A program made the translations under genes and the position numbers. A stretch of DNA of 64,000 nt from Anticarsia gemmatalis (lineage: Eukaryota; Arthropoda; Insecta; Lepidoptera; Erebidae): the NCBI RefSeq assembly GCF_050436995.1, contig NC_134747.1, positions 1,557,501 through 1,621,500 on the forward strand, read 5' to 3'. Of this stretch, positions 19,801-26,344 are shown piece after piece; positions within the stretch are counted from its first letter, which is position 1; every line of letters starts with the position of its first letter. The notes beneath the pieces are model-generated. The model was not told the DNA's origin and did no database searches. It worked only from the letters and a program-made list of their open reading frames with translations.

Positions 19801-19936
19801 AGGAAAGGGCAAGGATGAATCATTACAATTACTTCTGAATACCAAATTAGTAGGATAACTTACTGAAGACGAGCACCCAGAGAGAGTCCCGACCTTCGAC
19901 TGGTTAGAATACACCTTACGAGCCTCCCCAGCATTC
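1..19936 (-). CDS. Zir: DOCK-C family Rho-GTPase exchange factor (DOCK7/Zir-like), partial, 23 exons in view
   Basis: Dedicator-of-cytokinesis proteins activate Rac/Cdc42-type GTPases at the plasma membrane. The N-terminal half carries a lipid-binding DHR-1 (C2) domain and the C-terminal half the catalytic DHR-2. Twenty-three exons between 19,936 and 1,718 have GT..AG borders and compatible codon phases throughout, giving 3,736 nt or about 1,245 codons. Translated blocks follow the vertebrate DOCK6/7/8 order: [12 protein letters not shown] near the N-terminus, [32 protein letters not shown]-1 across about 11.2-8.0 kb, then [29 protein letters not shown] and [13 protein letters not shown]. That fixes DOCK-C rather than DOCK-A, B or D. 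The first coding exon is not located and the DHR-2 exons are outside the window. The last visible exon is embedded in a 145-bp tandem array. The Drosophila symbol is used because DOCK-C has one fly member. Family assignment is very secure; orthology is inferred. Confidence 0.95.
1718..1897 (-). CDS. Zir: DOCK exon 23 ([13 protein letters not shown]), founder of the 145-bp array
   Basis: 180 nt, phase 0 to 0, acceptor TTCGGCAG followed by a second CAG (NAGNAG, so a one-residue choice). The donor is AAG|GTACAG. It encodes [20 protein letters not shown] to [13 protein letters not shown], matching SSRSLLICLLWVLK...YLCVSCFEYK of DOCK7. The 3' 123 bp, from GTGTGGGTG to the donor, are reiterated at least 12 times to the left. 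This is the only copy with the complete exon and its own acceptor. Confidence 0.88.
2029..2313. repeat. Cluster of CGTTGG / CCAACG palindromic motifs in DOCK intron 22
   Basis: About ten copies of CGTTGG or its complement lie within 285 bp, often paired as ACGTTGGCCCCAACGC. Two near-identical 38-bp blocks (2029-2066 and 2276-2313) share the order TTACG-CGGCTC-CACGTTGGCCCCAACG-CCGTA. Type unknown; it may be a decayed satellite or transposon end. Confidence 0.7.
2454..2533 (-). CDS. Zir: DOCK exon 22 (80-nt small exon, linker)
   Basis: 80 nt, acceptor TTATCAACAG, donor AAG|GTAAAT, phase 1 to 0. It is the only sequence between exons 21 and 23 that bridges their phases, and it is open in that frame: [20 protein letters not shown]. 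The residues are not conserved with DOCK7, whose linker here is different. Support comes from splice sites and phase rather than similarity. Confidence 0.78.
2571..2825 (+). mobile_element. Dispersed retroelement, CTAGCTGACCCGCGCAAC family, copy 1
   Basis: About 255 bp. It begins CTAGCTGACCCGCGCAACTT, contains a conserved middle around GGACCAGTAGTTCCTGAGAT and a CAAA microsatellite, and ends in an AGTATAGAT-type tail. Six copies occur in the window with the same ends, typical of an abundant lepidopteran SINE or LINE 3' end. The family name is not determined. Confidence 0.85.
2971..3032. repeat. Near-perfect 28-bp hairpin
   Basis: Arms 2971-2998 and 3005-3032 are complementary at 27 of 28 positions, with a 6-nt loop. 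The arms start GGCCTTAAGCAAATTCC. It lies in the DOCK intron between exons 21 and 22. Confidence 0.9.
3177..3358 (-). CDS. Zir: DOCK exon 21
   Basis: 182 nt, donor AAAG|GTAATA, phase 2 to 1. Two nearby AGs compete. Only acceptor CACTTAG keeps the reading frame, giving [20 protein letters not shown]. It continues [20 protein letters not shown] and [14 protein letters not shown], matching [20 protein letters not shown]. Confidence 0.94.
3668..3830 (+). mobile_element. LINE 3' fragment coding the reverse-transcriptase C-terminus
   Basis: From 3693 to the stop at 3818 the frame reads [20 protein letters not shown] and then TDREVWGTP. The GRP-KRW-EDL pattern is typical of the very C-terminus of insect non-LTR retrotransposon polyproteins. 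It is a 5'-truncated insertion in a DOCK intron, opposite in strand to the gene. Confidence 0.8.
3848..4062 (-). CDS. Zir: DOCK exon 20
   Basis: 215 nt, acceptor TTGGTCCTAG, donor ACA|GTAAGT, phase 0 to 2. It encodes [17 protein letters not shown], then a Gly-rich insert ([10 protein letters not shown]) not seen in that form in DOCK7, then [15 protein letters not shown], matching RQQHYLAGLVLTEL. Confidence 0.95.
4695..4933 (+). mobile_element. Retroelement 3' tail adjoining DOCK exon 19
   Basis: It contains a typical lepidopteran 3'-end phrase (AAATCGGTCCAGTCGTTTAAG, followed by GTGACATACACACTTACAG) and ends in an AT-rich TATATATAAAGA tail 3 bp before the splice donor of exon 19. The GCAGACGAAGTCGCGGAC start resembles other dispersed insect elements. 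Exact family unknown. Confidence 0.6.
4937..5114 (-). CDS. Zir: DOCK exon 19 ([18 protein letters not shown] block)
   Basis: 178 nt, acceptor CCCTCAG, donor AAG|GTATGA, phase 2 to 0. It encodes [19 protein letters not shown], one of the most diagnostic DOCK-C blocks, then [20 protein letters not shown] retroelement 3' tail lies immediately beyond the donor. Confidence 0.96.
5462..5611 (-). CDS. Zir: DOCK exon 18
   Basis: 150 nt, acceptor CTGTACCCAG, donor CAG|GTACTC, phase 2 to 2. It encodes [16 protein letters not shown] and [18 protein letters not shown], matching [15 protein letters not shown]...SRFPERFMDDIAALV. Confidence 0.95.
5655..5852 (+). mobile_element. SINE fragment, same family as 19,385-19,760
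   Basis: Shared with the 19.5-kb element in opposite orientation: the CGGAGAGCACGTAAA-CCGTCGGTCC, CACTGGTC-TGTCGGTT and GTCCTGCACAG-TGGC blocks. The tRNA-like head is missing here, so this is a 5'-truncated copy. Confidence 0.75.
5978..6077 (-). CDS. Zir: DOCK exon 17 ([10 protein letters not shown] block)
   Basis: 100 nt, acceptor TTGTCGGCAG, donor TTG|GTATAT, phase 1 to 2. It encodes [20 protein letters not shown], aligning with [20 protein letters not shown] of DOCK7. Confidence 0.93.
6482..6614 (-). CDS. Zir: DOCK exon 16
   Basis: 133 nt, acceptor TATCACAG, donor GCGG|GTATGT, phase 0 to 1. It encodes [20 protein letters not shown], corresponding to HGRNSLLASYIHYVFRLP in DOCK7. The long Ser-rich insert that follows in vertebrates is missing here; the next exon resumes at the conserved HEELALQWV block. 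Confidence 0.94.
7020..7188 (-). CDS. Zir: DOCK exon 15 (helical region)
   Basis: 169 nt, acceptor CATCCAG, donor TCT|GTGAGT, phase 2 to 0. It encodes [14 protein letters not shown] and [19 protein letters not shown], matching [20 protein letters not shown] in DOCK7. Strongly GC-rich. Confidence 0.95.
7283..7465 (-). mobile_element. tRNA-derived SINE, diverged copy
   Basis: On the minus strand it begins CTGCCTTCGTGGCGCAGTAG (A-box-like) and contains the body phrase GTTGTACTTTGTGTCCGTTG shared with the copies at 45.0, 48.4 and 53.3 kb. The B-box region has an insertion and is degenerate. Confidence 0.8.
7563..7666 (-). CDS. Zir: DOCK exon 14
   Basis: 104 nt, acceptor TTTGCTGCAG, donor AAG|GTAAAA, phase 0 to 2. 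It encodes [17 protein letters not shown] and [16 protein letters not shown], start of the armadillo-like helical region that links DHR-1 to DHR-2. Confidence 0.92.
7990..8178 (-). CDS. Zir: DOCK exon 13 (end of DHR-1)
   Basis: 189 nt, acceptor TGTTCCCAG, donor TTG|GTATGT, phase 0 to 0. It encodes [19 protein letters not shown] and [19 protein letters not shown]. These match the last DHR-1 strands and the LPGMKWVDNHKGVF motif of DOCK7. Confidence 0.96.
8316..8428. mobile_element. Foldback MITE, 113 bp
   Basis: The two ends are inverted copies of about 37 bp: TTAGAATATCTTTATTTGG-TACCCGACGTTTCGATCG against the complement of CGACTGAAACGGCGGGTAAA-AAATAAAGTATTCTAA, with a few mismatches. There is no coding capacity. 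Confidence 0.75.
8480..8645 (-). mobile_element. Degenerate retroelement fragment, same family as 26,345-26,530
   Basis: In reverse orientation it shares CCTTAACAAATT-TACA, ATCGCTTTATC and CATGAAAATCCGTT with the sequence near 26.4 kb. It is a dispersed AT-rich element tail without coding potential. Confidence 0.6.
8728..8984 (-). mobile_element. 5S rRNA-derived SINE (SINE3-like), copy 1
   Basis: On the minus strand the head has GTTAAGCAACCC, GCGGTCA and AGATGGGTGACCG, matching the internal promoter region of eukaryotic 5S rRNA (GTTAAGCAAC, GATGGGTGACC). A conserved body follows (GCCATGTCAAAGGCCTTCGG, TTGAACAACTTTGACACTAG) and an AAGAAGAAG tail. Confidence 0.8.
9051..9204 (-). CDS. Zir: DOCK exon 12 (DHR-1/C2 domain)
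   Basis: 154 nt, acceptor TTTTGCAG, donor TCG|GTGAGT, phase 2 to 0. It encodes [29 protein letters not shown] and ETPVGYS. The HLLFTFYHVSCQ and ETPVGY motifs are hallmarks of DOCK DHR-1. Confidence 0.96.
9237..9490 (+). mobile_element. CTAGCTGACCCG family, copy 2
   Basis: Same start, CGGACCAGTAGTTCCTGAGA middle and TATAATATTAGTATAGAT end as the 2.6-kb copy, with a short AGTATAGATT duplication at the tail. Confidence 0.85.
9810..9928 (-). CDS. Zir: DOCK exon 11 (DHR-1/C2 domain)
   Basis: 119 nt, acceptor GTTTTCAG, donor CAA|GTAAGT, phase 0 to 2. It encodes VRIQLMSGE and [19 protein letters not shown], matching the PVIFGKSSCSEF motif of DHR-1. Confidence 0.95.
10198..10436 (+). mobile_element. 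CTAGCTGACCCG family, copy 3
   Basis: Full-length but with a shorter CAAA run. It lies 15 bp from the splice donor of DOCK exon 10. Confidence 0.85.
10451..10605 (-). CDS. Zir: DOCK exon 10 (DHR-1/C2 domain)
   Basis: 155 nt, acceptor TGCCTTTAG, donor ACT|GTGAGT, phase 1 to 0. It encodes [20 protein letters not shown] and GSARNIT, the first strands of the phosphoinositide-binding DHR-1 domain (YRNLLYIYP...[11 protein letters not shown] in DOCK7). Confidence 0.96.
11008..11188 (-). CDS. Zir: DOCK exon 9 (entry to DHR-1)
   Basis: 181 nt, acceptor TTTCTTATAG, donor GGAG|GTGAGA, phase 0 to 1. It encodes [17 protein letters not shown] and [13 protein letters not shown]...[12 protein letters not shown], matching the [17 protein letters not shown] segment just before the C2-like DHR-1 domain. 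Confidence 0.95.
11663..11745 (+). mobile_element. tRNA-derived SINE head fragment
   Basis: TGCCTCTGTGGCACTGTCGG followed by GATCGAGTCCCCGGTCGG looks like A and B boxes of a tRNA-type promoter. It matches the head of the 19.7-kb element in opposite orientation; the body is missing. Confidence 0.65.
11786..11850 (+). repeat. Fragment of a dispersed repeat (CGGCCAAGTGCGGGTCGGA)
   Basis: The phrase AAATCGGCCAAGTGCGGGTC...GGTTCCGTACCATCATAAAA followed by an A-run is a widespread lepidopteran dispersed sequence. Only the end is present. Confidence 0.55.
12437..12695 (+). mobile_element. SINE-like element with tRNA-type B box, abutting DOCK exon 8
   Basis: It contains AGTAGCCCATTGGTTACACTC-like A-box sequence, then CGAATCGGGTTCGAATCTCA (B box GGTTCGAATC), a T-run and a body ending in an A-rich AACAAAAATAAAA tail. 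The tail ends within 10 bp of the splice donor at 12,701. Confidence 0.6.
12702..12883 (-). CDS. Zir: DOCK exon 8 (variable linker, FFKQ end)
   Basis: 182 nt, acceptor ATGTCTCCAG, donor CAG|GTACAC, phase 1 to 0. The first part is a GC-rich, low-conservation linker ([24 protein letters not shown]). It ends in [14 protein letters not shown], corresponding to FRPATLTVTNFFKQ of DOCK7. A tRNA-derived SINE lies directly downstream of the donor. Confidence 0.93.
13905..14005 (+). mobile_element. LINE 3' tail abutting DOCK exon 7
   Basis: GTGGCCAACGTGGTGGACTT, GGCCTAAGCTCTCCTTC and GACCAGCAGTGGGGCAGTAA form the widespread lepidopteran LINE 3'-UTR phrase. The tail ends about 7-12 bp before the splice donor of exon 7. 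Confidence 0.75.
14012..14186 (-). CDS. Zir: DOCK exon 7 ([10 protein letters not shown] motif)
   Basis: 175 nt, acceptor TTTGTGTAG, donor TTGG|GTAAGT, phase 0 to 1. It encodes [19 protein letters not shown], aligning with [19 protein letters not shown] in DOCK7, then [12 protein letters not shown]. It is far more GC-rich than its flanking introns. A LINE 3' tail ends within about 12 bp of its splice donor. Confidence 0.96.
14241..14486 (+). mobile_element. 5S rRNA-derived SINE, copy 2
   Basis: GCGCTCACCGGTCGGTAAAC head, then GTAAAGCAACC...GCGGTCATTCCATAGATGGG, a 5S-like promoter. The body is GTTGTCTACTAAGATAACAG and the tail TTGACACTAGGTTGACCACT. It lies 55 bp upstream of DOCK exon 7 and runs opposite to the gene. 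Confidence 0.82.
14777..14909. mobile_element. MITE with about 48-bp inverted repeats, copy 1
   Basis: The ends CCCGGTTTCTGAGGTACGTT and AATGTACTCAGAAACCGGG are inverted, as are the inner GGTAGTTTATCTATTCAATAG and CTATTGAATAGAAAAACTACC. A related copy lies at 33,562-33,675. No ORF. Confidence 0.88.
15143..15422 (-). CDS. Zir: DOCK exon 6 (VEPLFAS / [12 protein letters not shown] block)
   Basis: 280 nt, acceptor CCTTACAG, phase 2 to 0. The donor AAG|GTTGGT is weaker than its neighbours. It encodes one of the most conserved DOCK-C blocks: [56 protein letters not shown] and [11 protein letters not shown]. Confidence 0.97.
15462..15490. repeat. Perfect 13-bp palindrome with 3-nt loop
   Basis: TATTTTAGCAGGA and TCCTGCTAAAATA flank TTA, in the intron immediately 5' of DOCK exon 6. 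Confidence 0.9.
15907..16047 (-). CDS. Zir: DOCK exon 5
   Basis: 141 nt, acceptor TATTTGTAG, donor AAA|GTAAGT, phase 2 to 2. It encodes [18 protein letters not shown] and [13 protein letters not shown]. The counterpart in DOCK7 is the FALHPSPDEEEPIERL region followed by GQRLLVKCLSLKF. Confidence 0.93.
16337..16615 (+). mobile_element. CTAGCTGACC family, copy 4
   Basis: CTAGCTGACCTGCGCAACTT start, GGACCAGTAGTTCCTGAGAT middle, CAAA run, and a partly duplicated AGTATATAGTATATAG tail. Older than the others by its mismatches. Confidence 0.82.
16710..16933 (-). CDS. Zir: DOCK exon 4 (Ser-rich linker, TPRGSWA motif)
   Basis: 224 nt, acceptor CAAACACAG, donor AG|GTAAGT, phase 0 to 2. It contains a serine-rich run ([10 protein letters not shown]) followed by [12 protein letters not shown] and [15 protein letters not shown]. 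These match the TPRGSWACS..LLPNLLDRTPNEEID segment of DOCK7 that precedes the EEE-rich hinge. Confidence 0.94.
17275..17350 (+). mobile_element. Degenerate LINE 3' tail near DOCK exon 3
   Basis: TCAGTATGGTGGACC followed by CCTTATCCAGCAGTAGGACA resembles the lepidopteran LINE 3'-UTR phrase seen at 13.9 and 27.4 kb, with more mismatches. Confidence 0.5.
17399..17609 (-). CDS. Zir: DOCK exon 3 (N-terminal DOCK-C domain)
   Basis: 211 nt, acceptor ATCTCCAG, donor CAG|GTACTT, phase 2 to 0. It encodes [20 protein letters not shown], the conserved VRDCIRSYTEDW-like motif, then a variable charged linker with [14 protein letters not shown]. Confidence 0.93.
18148..18308 (-). CDS. Zir: DOCK exon 2 (N-terminal region)
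   Basis: 161 nt, acceptor TTTTCACCAG, donor CT|GTGAGT, phase 0 to 2. It encodes [15 protein letters not shown] through THVLPDEDL, the acidic N-terminal segment aligning with the VPLTEAVDPVDLEDY region of DOCK7. Confidence 0.92.
18731..18760. repeat. Short inverted repeat AATACAAGACT / AGTCTTGTATT
   Basis: Perfect 11-bp arms separated by 8 nt. Nothing in the surroundings explains it. Confidence 0.75.
19385..19760 (-). mobile_element. Full-length tRNA-derived SINE (about 375 bp)
   Basis: On the minus strand it starts AACTGTCTCTGTGGCGCGGT (A box), then GAGGTCTCGGGTTCGAATCC (B box), a body with GAGAGCACGTAAAGCCGTCG, and a 3' part with GTCCTGCACAGATGGCCAGT. Body fragments recur at 5.7 kb and the head at 11.7 kb. 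Confidence 0.85.
19864..19936 (-). CDS. Zir: DOCK exon 1 of those located (second coding exon)
   Basis: A 73-nt exon with acceptor CTATTTATAG and donor TCA|GTAAGT. It starts in phase 2 and ends in phase 0, joining the next exon in frame. It encodes [13 protein letters not shown] and a Ser/Gly stretch, matching the AAEVRKQ-type segment near the N-terminus of DOCK7. The phase requires one more upstream coding exon, which I did not find. Confidence 0.82.
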
Positions 19937-22900
19937 CTATAAATAGGGAAAAATCAATTTTGCTGTATTTAGAAGCCCCTTCATGCATCACTACAGGGAC
20001 ATTGGAACAAGGGCAGGGGAACCATTTACCCGGAAGATTGCTGGTATTTACGTCCCAGAGTCATCTAAAGCAACTTATTTAGCTTCTTACTCAATGTTAT
20101 GTTTTATTTATTGATTATTTCACATAGGATTCCGTTAAAAAACAAACATTCACGAATTTCTTGTTTACAGCTTTGACATTAAACTGACAGTTTGAGTTTA
20201 TGTTAGTGTTGCCATACTCCGTGCTATTTTTAAAATGTTAAATACGGTCCACTGAATTATCAATGTTATTTATTTTCGTCGAGTGATATTGATTATTTCT
20301 TCCCTTTAACCGCAACTTTTGCTGTTTGCTACTGCTATTTAATGCCTAATTTATGCAATGTTTACTGCGTTAGCGTTAGCTTATTTAACTTTTTCGTGGT
20401 AGGAGTCGATTCAAGTTTCATTTAAAAGACGATAATAATATATGAGATGTGTTTTATGATACATGCATTTTGGTGAAATATTATGTCAGAAGAATTTTAT
20501 AAATTAAAAAAGGTAATTGAGACCTGCTGATGATATCAGACTTTTATTATCATGGTGTGGATAAATAGTTTGTTGCATAGCGGTACGGTCTAGCGATCTC
20601 AAAGTTATTAAATGTCGAAAGGATGGAATTTTGTAATTTTTTTAATATTCAAATATTGGCATTGAATAAAAGCTGCAAAAGGAGATTCATGTATAGTATA
20701 GAAAAAAATAAATAATGGCTTTCAACTTAACAATGTAAGGAAATTTTCTAGTACCTACATACTAACTAGTAACTACCGTATGAAAGTATGAAGTATGGAA
20801 TTTAATAAGCTAATACGAGCTTGAACTTGACGCGTAAAGTAGGGGACAAGGTCAAAGAAAATCTTATAACAGTGCCCAGACAATGTCACGGGCCATAACA
20901 ATTAGCATATCGCAGAAAAAGGTATTGCTCGCTTAGAAATAAATGCTTGAGTAAATACTTTCAAAGATTTATGTGTCTGAAATTGGACTTTTACAATTTA
21001 AATAGAAAATTCTATTGGACAAATAAAATTATTTATTTTAGATGGTATTTATTTTTATCTCCGAAAGGTCGAGGTTTTCTGGAGGGAGACGCGGTAGGTA
21101 CCTATGTGCTATGAAATAGTTAAAAGAAGGGCCCATTTATGGATCTCTACGACTTTTTCTGGTTTTACGGCAAAAGACTTCAGTTTAATTAACTAAGCTA
21201 CGTTAAAACCCTTTTGCGTTATATTGATGACAAATTACTTTACCTTAGTTTTTTAAACCTAGTCTTGATACCAAACCTGAAGTACTGTGACATTTAAGGC
21301 TTACACCACTGTTATGCTAGAATAAGACCCTTTTTGTGCAATCCGGCTCTAATGGGTTAGGTAAGTACGTTTATTTGACTATGTTATAAATTATAAATTT
21401 AGGAATCGTTTGAGAGCAATTGCCCTACATTGCACTGACATAATTAGGTAAATACGAAAACACTATTGTTTGTTTAGCAGAACAAAATTCAGTAGATTTA
21501 CCTACCTGGCTTTGTGGCCTACTACTTATCCCTTACCGCATTGAGTCGACTTTCCTCCGGTACTGAGAGCTCATTGACCGTAATTAATATGGGTTTGCGC
21601 AGCCAAAAATCTAAAGTCATTATTTATACGTGGGTTTATCAGTTTTTTGGGGTCAGTACCCTCGGGTTTAAACCCTTGGCAGAGCAGGTTGTTGTTGTGC
21701 CAACTGTACCTTAAGCTAAGATTTTTATTAGCAAAAATCTATTAATTGTAGGTACCTACCTATTTTATTTACGAACTAATGCTTGGGTCATAGGTAAGCT
21801 ATCAATGTTAAACAACTGAATCTAAGTATTTTCAGTCTTACAATTTTTGGAATTTATAATACACTCATTTAAATAAGGAAAGGCCCGATTTAAATTATTT
21901 TTTCATATGACTAATTTATATTTATATAATTGAAAAGCTGTGTGAGAATATCATTTGAAATTCATTATTGCAGAGGTAGTGTAGGTTTGCAGTTAACTCA
22001 GTTTAAATATTTTCCTGAGTTACTATTTAATTAACCTCTGCATTCCCAAAAATATCAGAACTTTCTACAGCAAAATTTAAAACGTCGCATTAAAATCTCT
22101 AACAGACAAACTGCGCATATGAATAATCCTTTTGTTCTATTCACGTTTCGAGATCTAATTGGATTTGTGCGGTCGCGTGGCGCGGGCTTCTCGCGCACGG
22201 GATCTCGCACGCGCGGCTTACGAACGCACTTGAAAAATCAAGCCGACTTTGTTCTACCCCCTATTGTGATTTTGAGAGAGGCTCTTTTATATGCATGCGG
22301 ACTCTTTGTTTTCTCGCTGGATTTTTATTGTGAAGGTTATTGAAATGGTATTTGATTTTTCATTTTTATTCAGGTATATTACAGTGCTGAGGTAAAGGCT
22401 CTTTTTATTCGATTTTGGGGCCGTATTTTCCAATTTCAGACAATATTATTTGAGTAGTATTTTTTACAGTTAAGTTATACCTAAAAAATACATATTGGGA
22501 AAACTGTGAAGAGTGTGAATTATTGCAAGAGCTAAGTAGGTAACTAATTTGTGTTAAATTGTGCTTTATATTTTTACACGTTTTCAGTTTATAAAGTGAT
22601 ATTCGAATATTGTAGAAATGGCTCCATCATGACGTTATTACGTCATACTTCTTCATTCTTATTCAAGAGAACTCACGCGGCTACAAATATTTATGAACCT
22701 TGAATACGTTACATACAAATACGACTTAAGAGATGACCATGACATGAAATAAGTTTTTCATAGTATTTGCACGTGAATAGTAGGCTAGGAAATGTTTGAT
22801 GAGAATTGATCTTCAGAGACAACTGCTTACAACCTGCAGCGTAAATTGTATTGTATTATGTGTGCATGTATTAATCACGGTCGGTTATAATTATTATTGT

Positions 22901-24080
22901 TTTGTAACTAATTTTGACGAGCTTGTAAAACAGATTCTTTAAAATTTGAATTATGATTAGTTCATCTGAAATACGGTAGAGGCGCTGTTAGACATTTCAG
23001 AAACAAAAGAAAATACAGAAGAGATATGTTACAAAGGTTGTCTATGTACTACTTGCACTAGAAATATTGTGTAAAATGAAGTAAATATTATGAATACATA
23101 CATTCTAAATTATAAAAGCATGCTTAGAAAGTTAAATTTTATTTCAGCTACTCATACCCCGTTTCAGAAACTTCGCAACAATTTCTGAGTTTTCAATAAG
23201 TTTGTCTTTGATAACACACGTTTAATGTAAAAGGCTGTATAATCTTGTGTCGCACGTCACATACAGTTTATAAAGTCAAAGTCTTTTACAATATGGAAGT
23301 AATTGATATCGCGCGCGAAAATTTTAGAGGCTTAATTTCCTTGTCATCCTTAGATTTGATTGAGGAAAACGGGAGGATTATACTTCAAAGGAATATATTA
23401 ATTAACTTTTAAACCTTTTATGGTTTCAATCTATAATTTCAAAGTTCACATACTGAGAGAGCTGTTACTTTGATACTAGTTAAACTAGTTATTAACTTCT
23501 TGCTTAAATTACCTAAGCCTTTGATTTCTTTCCGTAAGTACTTATATAAGGATATCTGTTTAATATTTCTGTCTGAATAAGTTTCCGATGTCATCAATAA
23601 TATTGTTATTAATCTATATAATCAAATGATTTAATACCAAACTCTAGGGGTCGAAAGTTCGTGCTCGGAATCTGCTAACTTCACAGACGACCGTCTTTGG
23701 GGACATAGTATCAAACTATCGTAATACGATTACTACAACGTAATTAGCAGTATATTTTTAGCTGAGCTTGAAAATTTACCGCTACTACTAGTCTGGTGTT
23801 AAAATAATTAACGGCTAGCACGTTAGTGGTGTCTACTGTCTAACTGAATTAAATCTGCGCTTTTCCGACCTGCCCCGCCCATGGACGCCACCGGCCAGCC
23901 GACAGCTACCCTTAGTGTACGCCGCACTTTCAACTAGTGCGCTCGTCTCTTTACTTAAATAAAACCATACTGATATTTCGAAACACTAACTTTGCTGTAT
24001 GTTTTGGTTAACAAAACAAAGCCATAACTTAAAATATTTATACTTCGATCTCATATTTGATCGAATACCCAGTGTTACCA
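19937..24080. other. No confident gene; upstream region of the DOCK gene
   Basis: AT-rich. The phase of DOCK exon 1 requires another exon upstream, but no sequence coding a DOCK-like N-terminus was recognised here. Notable: a likely dispersed repeat at 19,965-20,060 (TCCCTGTAGTGATGCATGAA on the minus strand), a GC pocket at 22,165-22,240 rich in CGCGC, and another at 23,870-23,960 with CCGCCC and CCACCGGCCAGCCG that could belong to a promoter. The stretch 20,160-20,230 has the TGTCAAA / ACTGTCAGTTT wording common near insect gene starts; this is weak evidence. Confidence 0.5.
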
Positions 24081-24082
24081 TT

Positions 24083-24427
24083 CAGTGTTTTGTGTTTTGA
24101 ATTTCGAATAATAACTCTGCGACAGTCGATGCATTTAATTGCGTGTTGAATTTTTTAGAACTATTTGTTGAGTTGGACCGTGGTTTACGGGTTTTATTAA
24201 AAAGTTTGGAACATTTTGAATAATAAAAAAGTTAGAACTTACTTTTTGTTGTGACTCCCTCTCTAGTTTATTAAAGTTTATTTAGTCAAATAGATAACAT
24301 TACTCGTAATCATATTGATTAGTTGAATAATTAAATATATTAATAAGTGTTAAAGATAGAAATCATTAATTTGAGAACAGTGCAACAGGTGACCGACACA
24401 ACGACGCTCGACATGATTTTGTACGAT
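24083..24427 (+). promoter_or_regulatory. Candidate plus-strand TSS and first exon ending GAT|GTAAGT
   Basis: CCATTCAGTGTTTTG near 24,083 fits the arthropod initiator TCAGT. An in-frame ATG at 24,413 (context CGACATGA) is followed by ATT TTG TAC GAT and a consensus donor GTAAGT at 24,428, in phase 0. The next plus-strand exon I can support, at 51,268, also starts in phase 0, so the two could be joined across a 27-kb intron. An uninterrupted 5' untranslated stretch is assumed, not shown. Confidence 0.35.
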
Positions 24428-24429
24428 GT

Positions 24430-26150
24430 AAGTAAATATTTCTTTAATTTTCTCATACCTACAACATTTGTAAATGTTTTCAGAATACTTTTCAAACTTG
24501 TTTTAAAATGTTTTGGGCTATTATTAACACAACAGATAAATAATTCAAGTTTATTAGATACTTTATTTCACTTTTGGTTATGATATTAAATTTGTTATGA
24601 ACTAACTCTAAGTCAGTCGAAGCATAACCCGCAGTATGACCACGTATATGATTAGCCTACCATGTAATAAGTAGAGAACTCATTACGACTAGTCGGACAT
24701 ATGTACGATAAATTATAATGATACAGCACTTAATAGCTAAAGAAATTGCTGATCCCGAGAATAGAACTCAAAGCCTTATGATCTTTTTACCGTTGGATCA
24801 GAGAGACTTCATTGTCGTGTTGCAATATAGTATGTATTTTATTTTAAACCAAGCTTGTTTTGTATAATTTTAATTAAATGACTTTTATTTTATTTATGCC
24901 TGATGATAATATGGGATTGAATTATTACACTTAGTCACAAAAAATATGAAAACAGAATAATCTAGCGGTAGACCTTGCAATAATAATAATATGTAGCAAC
25001 ATAACTAAACATCAGATTAACGTTATAAAACGTTTATCAAATACGAAAACAAAGCGGTACCGTTATAACATGGAATATTCCGAAATTCGAGTAAAACATC
25101 CCGAGGTATGTTTGCTAGCTTGAAAATTAAATAAAAGTTACTTGCAAACGTACAGTCGTAAGCAGAAATAAGTATGCAATGTCACATTTTCAACAGCATT
25201 TATCAATGAAAATACTAAAATTAATGCTGTTTATTATCTTGACCCAAGGTCTTACCCCTCCCTCGTTCGATATTAGACCCTTGCCTAGCAGTGGAACAGT
25301 AATGGGTTAAATAAAATCTAAATTTATTTTTTACAATGTCTATTTATTGCCGTCTAATAGCAATCATTATAAAATAAAAAATACGCAGTTGAGTCCACTA
25401 CGCTGGCCAAGTGTGGTTTGGGGACTCTGCATTCGTTGAAGAGCTGTGCTAAAGAACTCTCAGACAGGCGAGGTTTCGATGTTTCCCTTCGCCGTTGGAA
25501 CATGTATAATATACTTTTCTATTCTTACACTGATATTTTTATACAAGAAAGTACTACTAAAGGTTCGCATTGGGTACATATTATTATGATTGCTCGCGAC
25601 TGTACTATTTCATTGGAGGTTGTAGAAACAATGTACACGGTCTGTTATTGTTTTAGAACAAATAATACTTGATGGAGTTTGTGAAATTAAATGTTTTATA
25701 AAAATGAAAGAGATTTTAGGTTTAATGTAGAGTTTGCACATTTGGATTTTGCTCTTTTGAATGGTTAATTATTATAAATGTTTTTGAATATTTTTTGTTT
25801 ACTATGTAGTACTATACTTTTTATATTATTATACTAATTTACTCATATAAATTCATGTCAAAATTAAATGATATGAACTTCAGCACATTACAATACGATT
25901 CTGTTTGATTACAATACGATTTGATGTTAACAAAAGAATATTAATTAAAATATTTATCTTTATGAAAAAAATAATAATAACATTAGTTATTTCCGAATTA
26001 ATTTAAACATTAACGACCATACCTAAATAAAAAAGGTTAATATATTTTTAAGTAATTGTGAAATGTACAATTTTTTGTTCGGTATATTCCAAGGTTAAAA
26101 TCAACGCGAAACGAATTTAATTTCACGACGTACCTAATTTGGGTATAATT
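24430..26150. other. AT-rich, gene-free stretch
   Basis: Apart from the LINE tail at 25.25 kb and a 22-bp direct duplication of ATTACAATACGATT (25,886-25,922), I see no coding signal or structured repeat. Confidence 0.6.
25247..25320 (+). mobile_element. LINE 3' tail fragment
   Basis: CCCTCGTTCGATATTAGACC followed by GCCTAGCAGTGGAACAGTAA is the same 3'-UTR phrase as at 27.4 kb. Confidence 0.6.
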
Positions 26151-26179
26151 TTTCTCTGAAACGTAGACTGGTGGAAATT

Positions 26180-26272
26180 CGTAGCTCATTCCCTAATGAG
26201 CTACGATGCTACGAGTGCTACGAAGCTACGTATTACGCATTTAATAGGCCTTCGCGCTACGTGTTTTTGCAG
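26180..26272. repeat. CTACG-rich palindromic repeat, copy 1
   Basis: CGTAGCTCATT and AATGAGCTACG form a perfect 11-bp hairpin around CCCT (26,180-26,205). Several further GCTACGA words follow. A related TACG-rich patch lies at 36,771-36,862. Confidence 0.75.
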
Positions 26273-26344
26273 AGTCGTTTGTCAAAATTACAAGATGTAT
26301 TTTTTATTAAAATAAAATGTATATGACTCATAAGCATATCTATA

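Noticed and set aside
22119..22343. 74-codon frame in a CGCG-rich pocket
   Set aside because: No similarity, low-complexity CGCGC sequence, no splice support; kept only as a note on base composition.
23868..23930. Minus-strand ATG at about 23,882 (MGGAGRKSADLIQLD) as the missing DOCK first exon
   Set aside because: The only nearby donor gives phase 1, while exon 1 needs phase 2, and the residues do not resemble a DOCK N-terminus.
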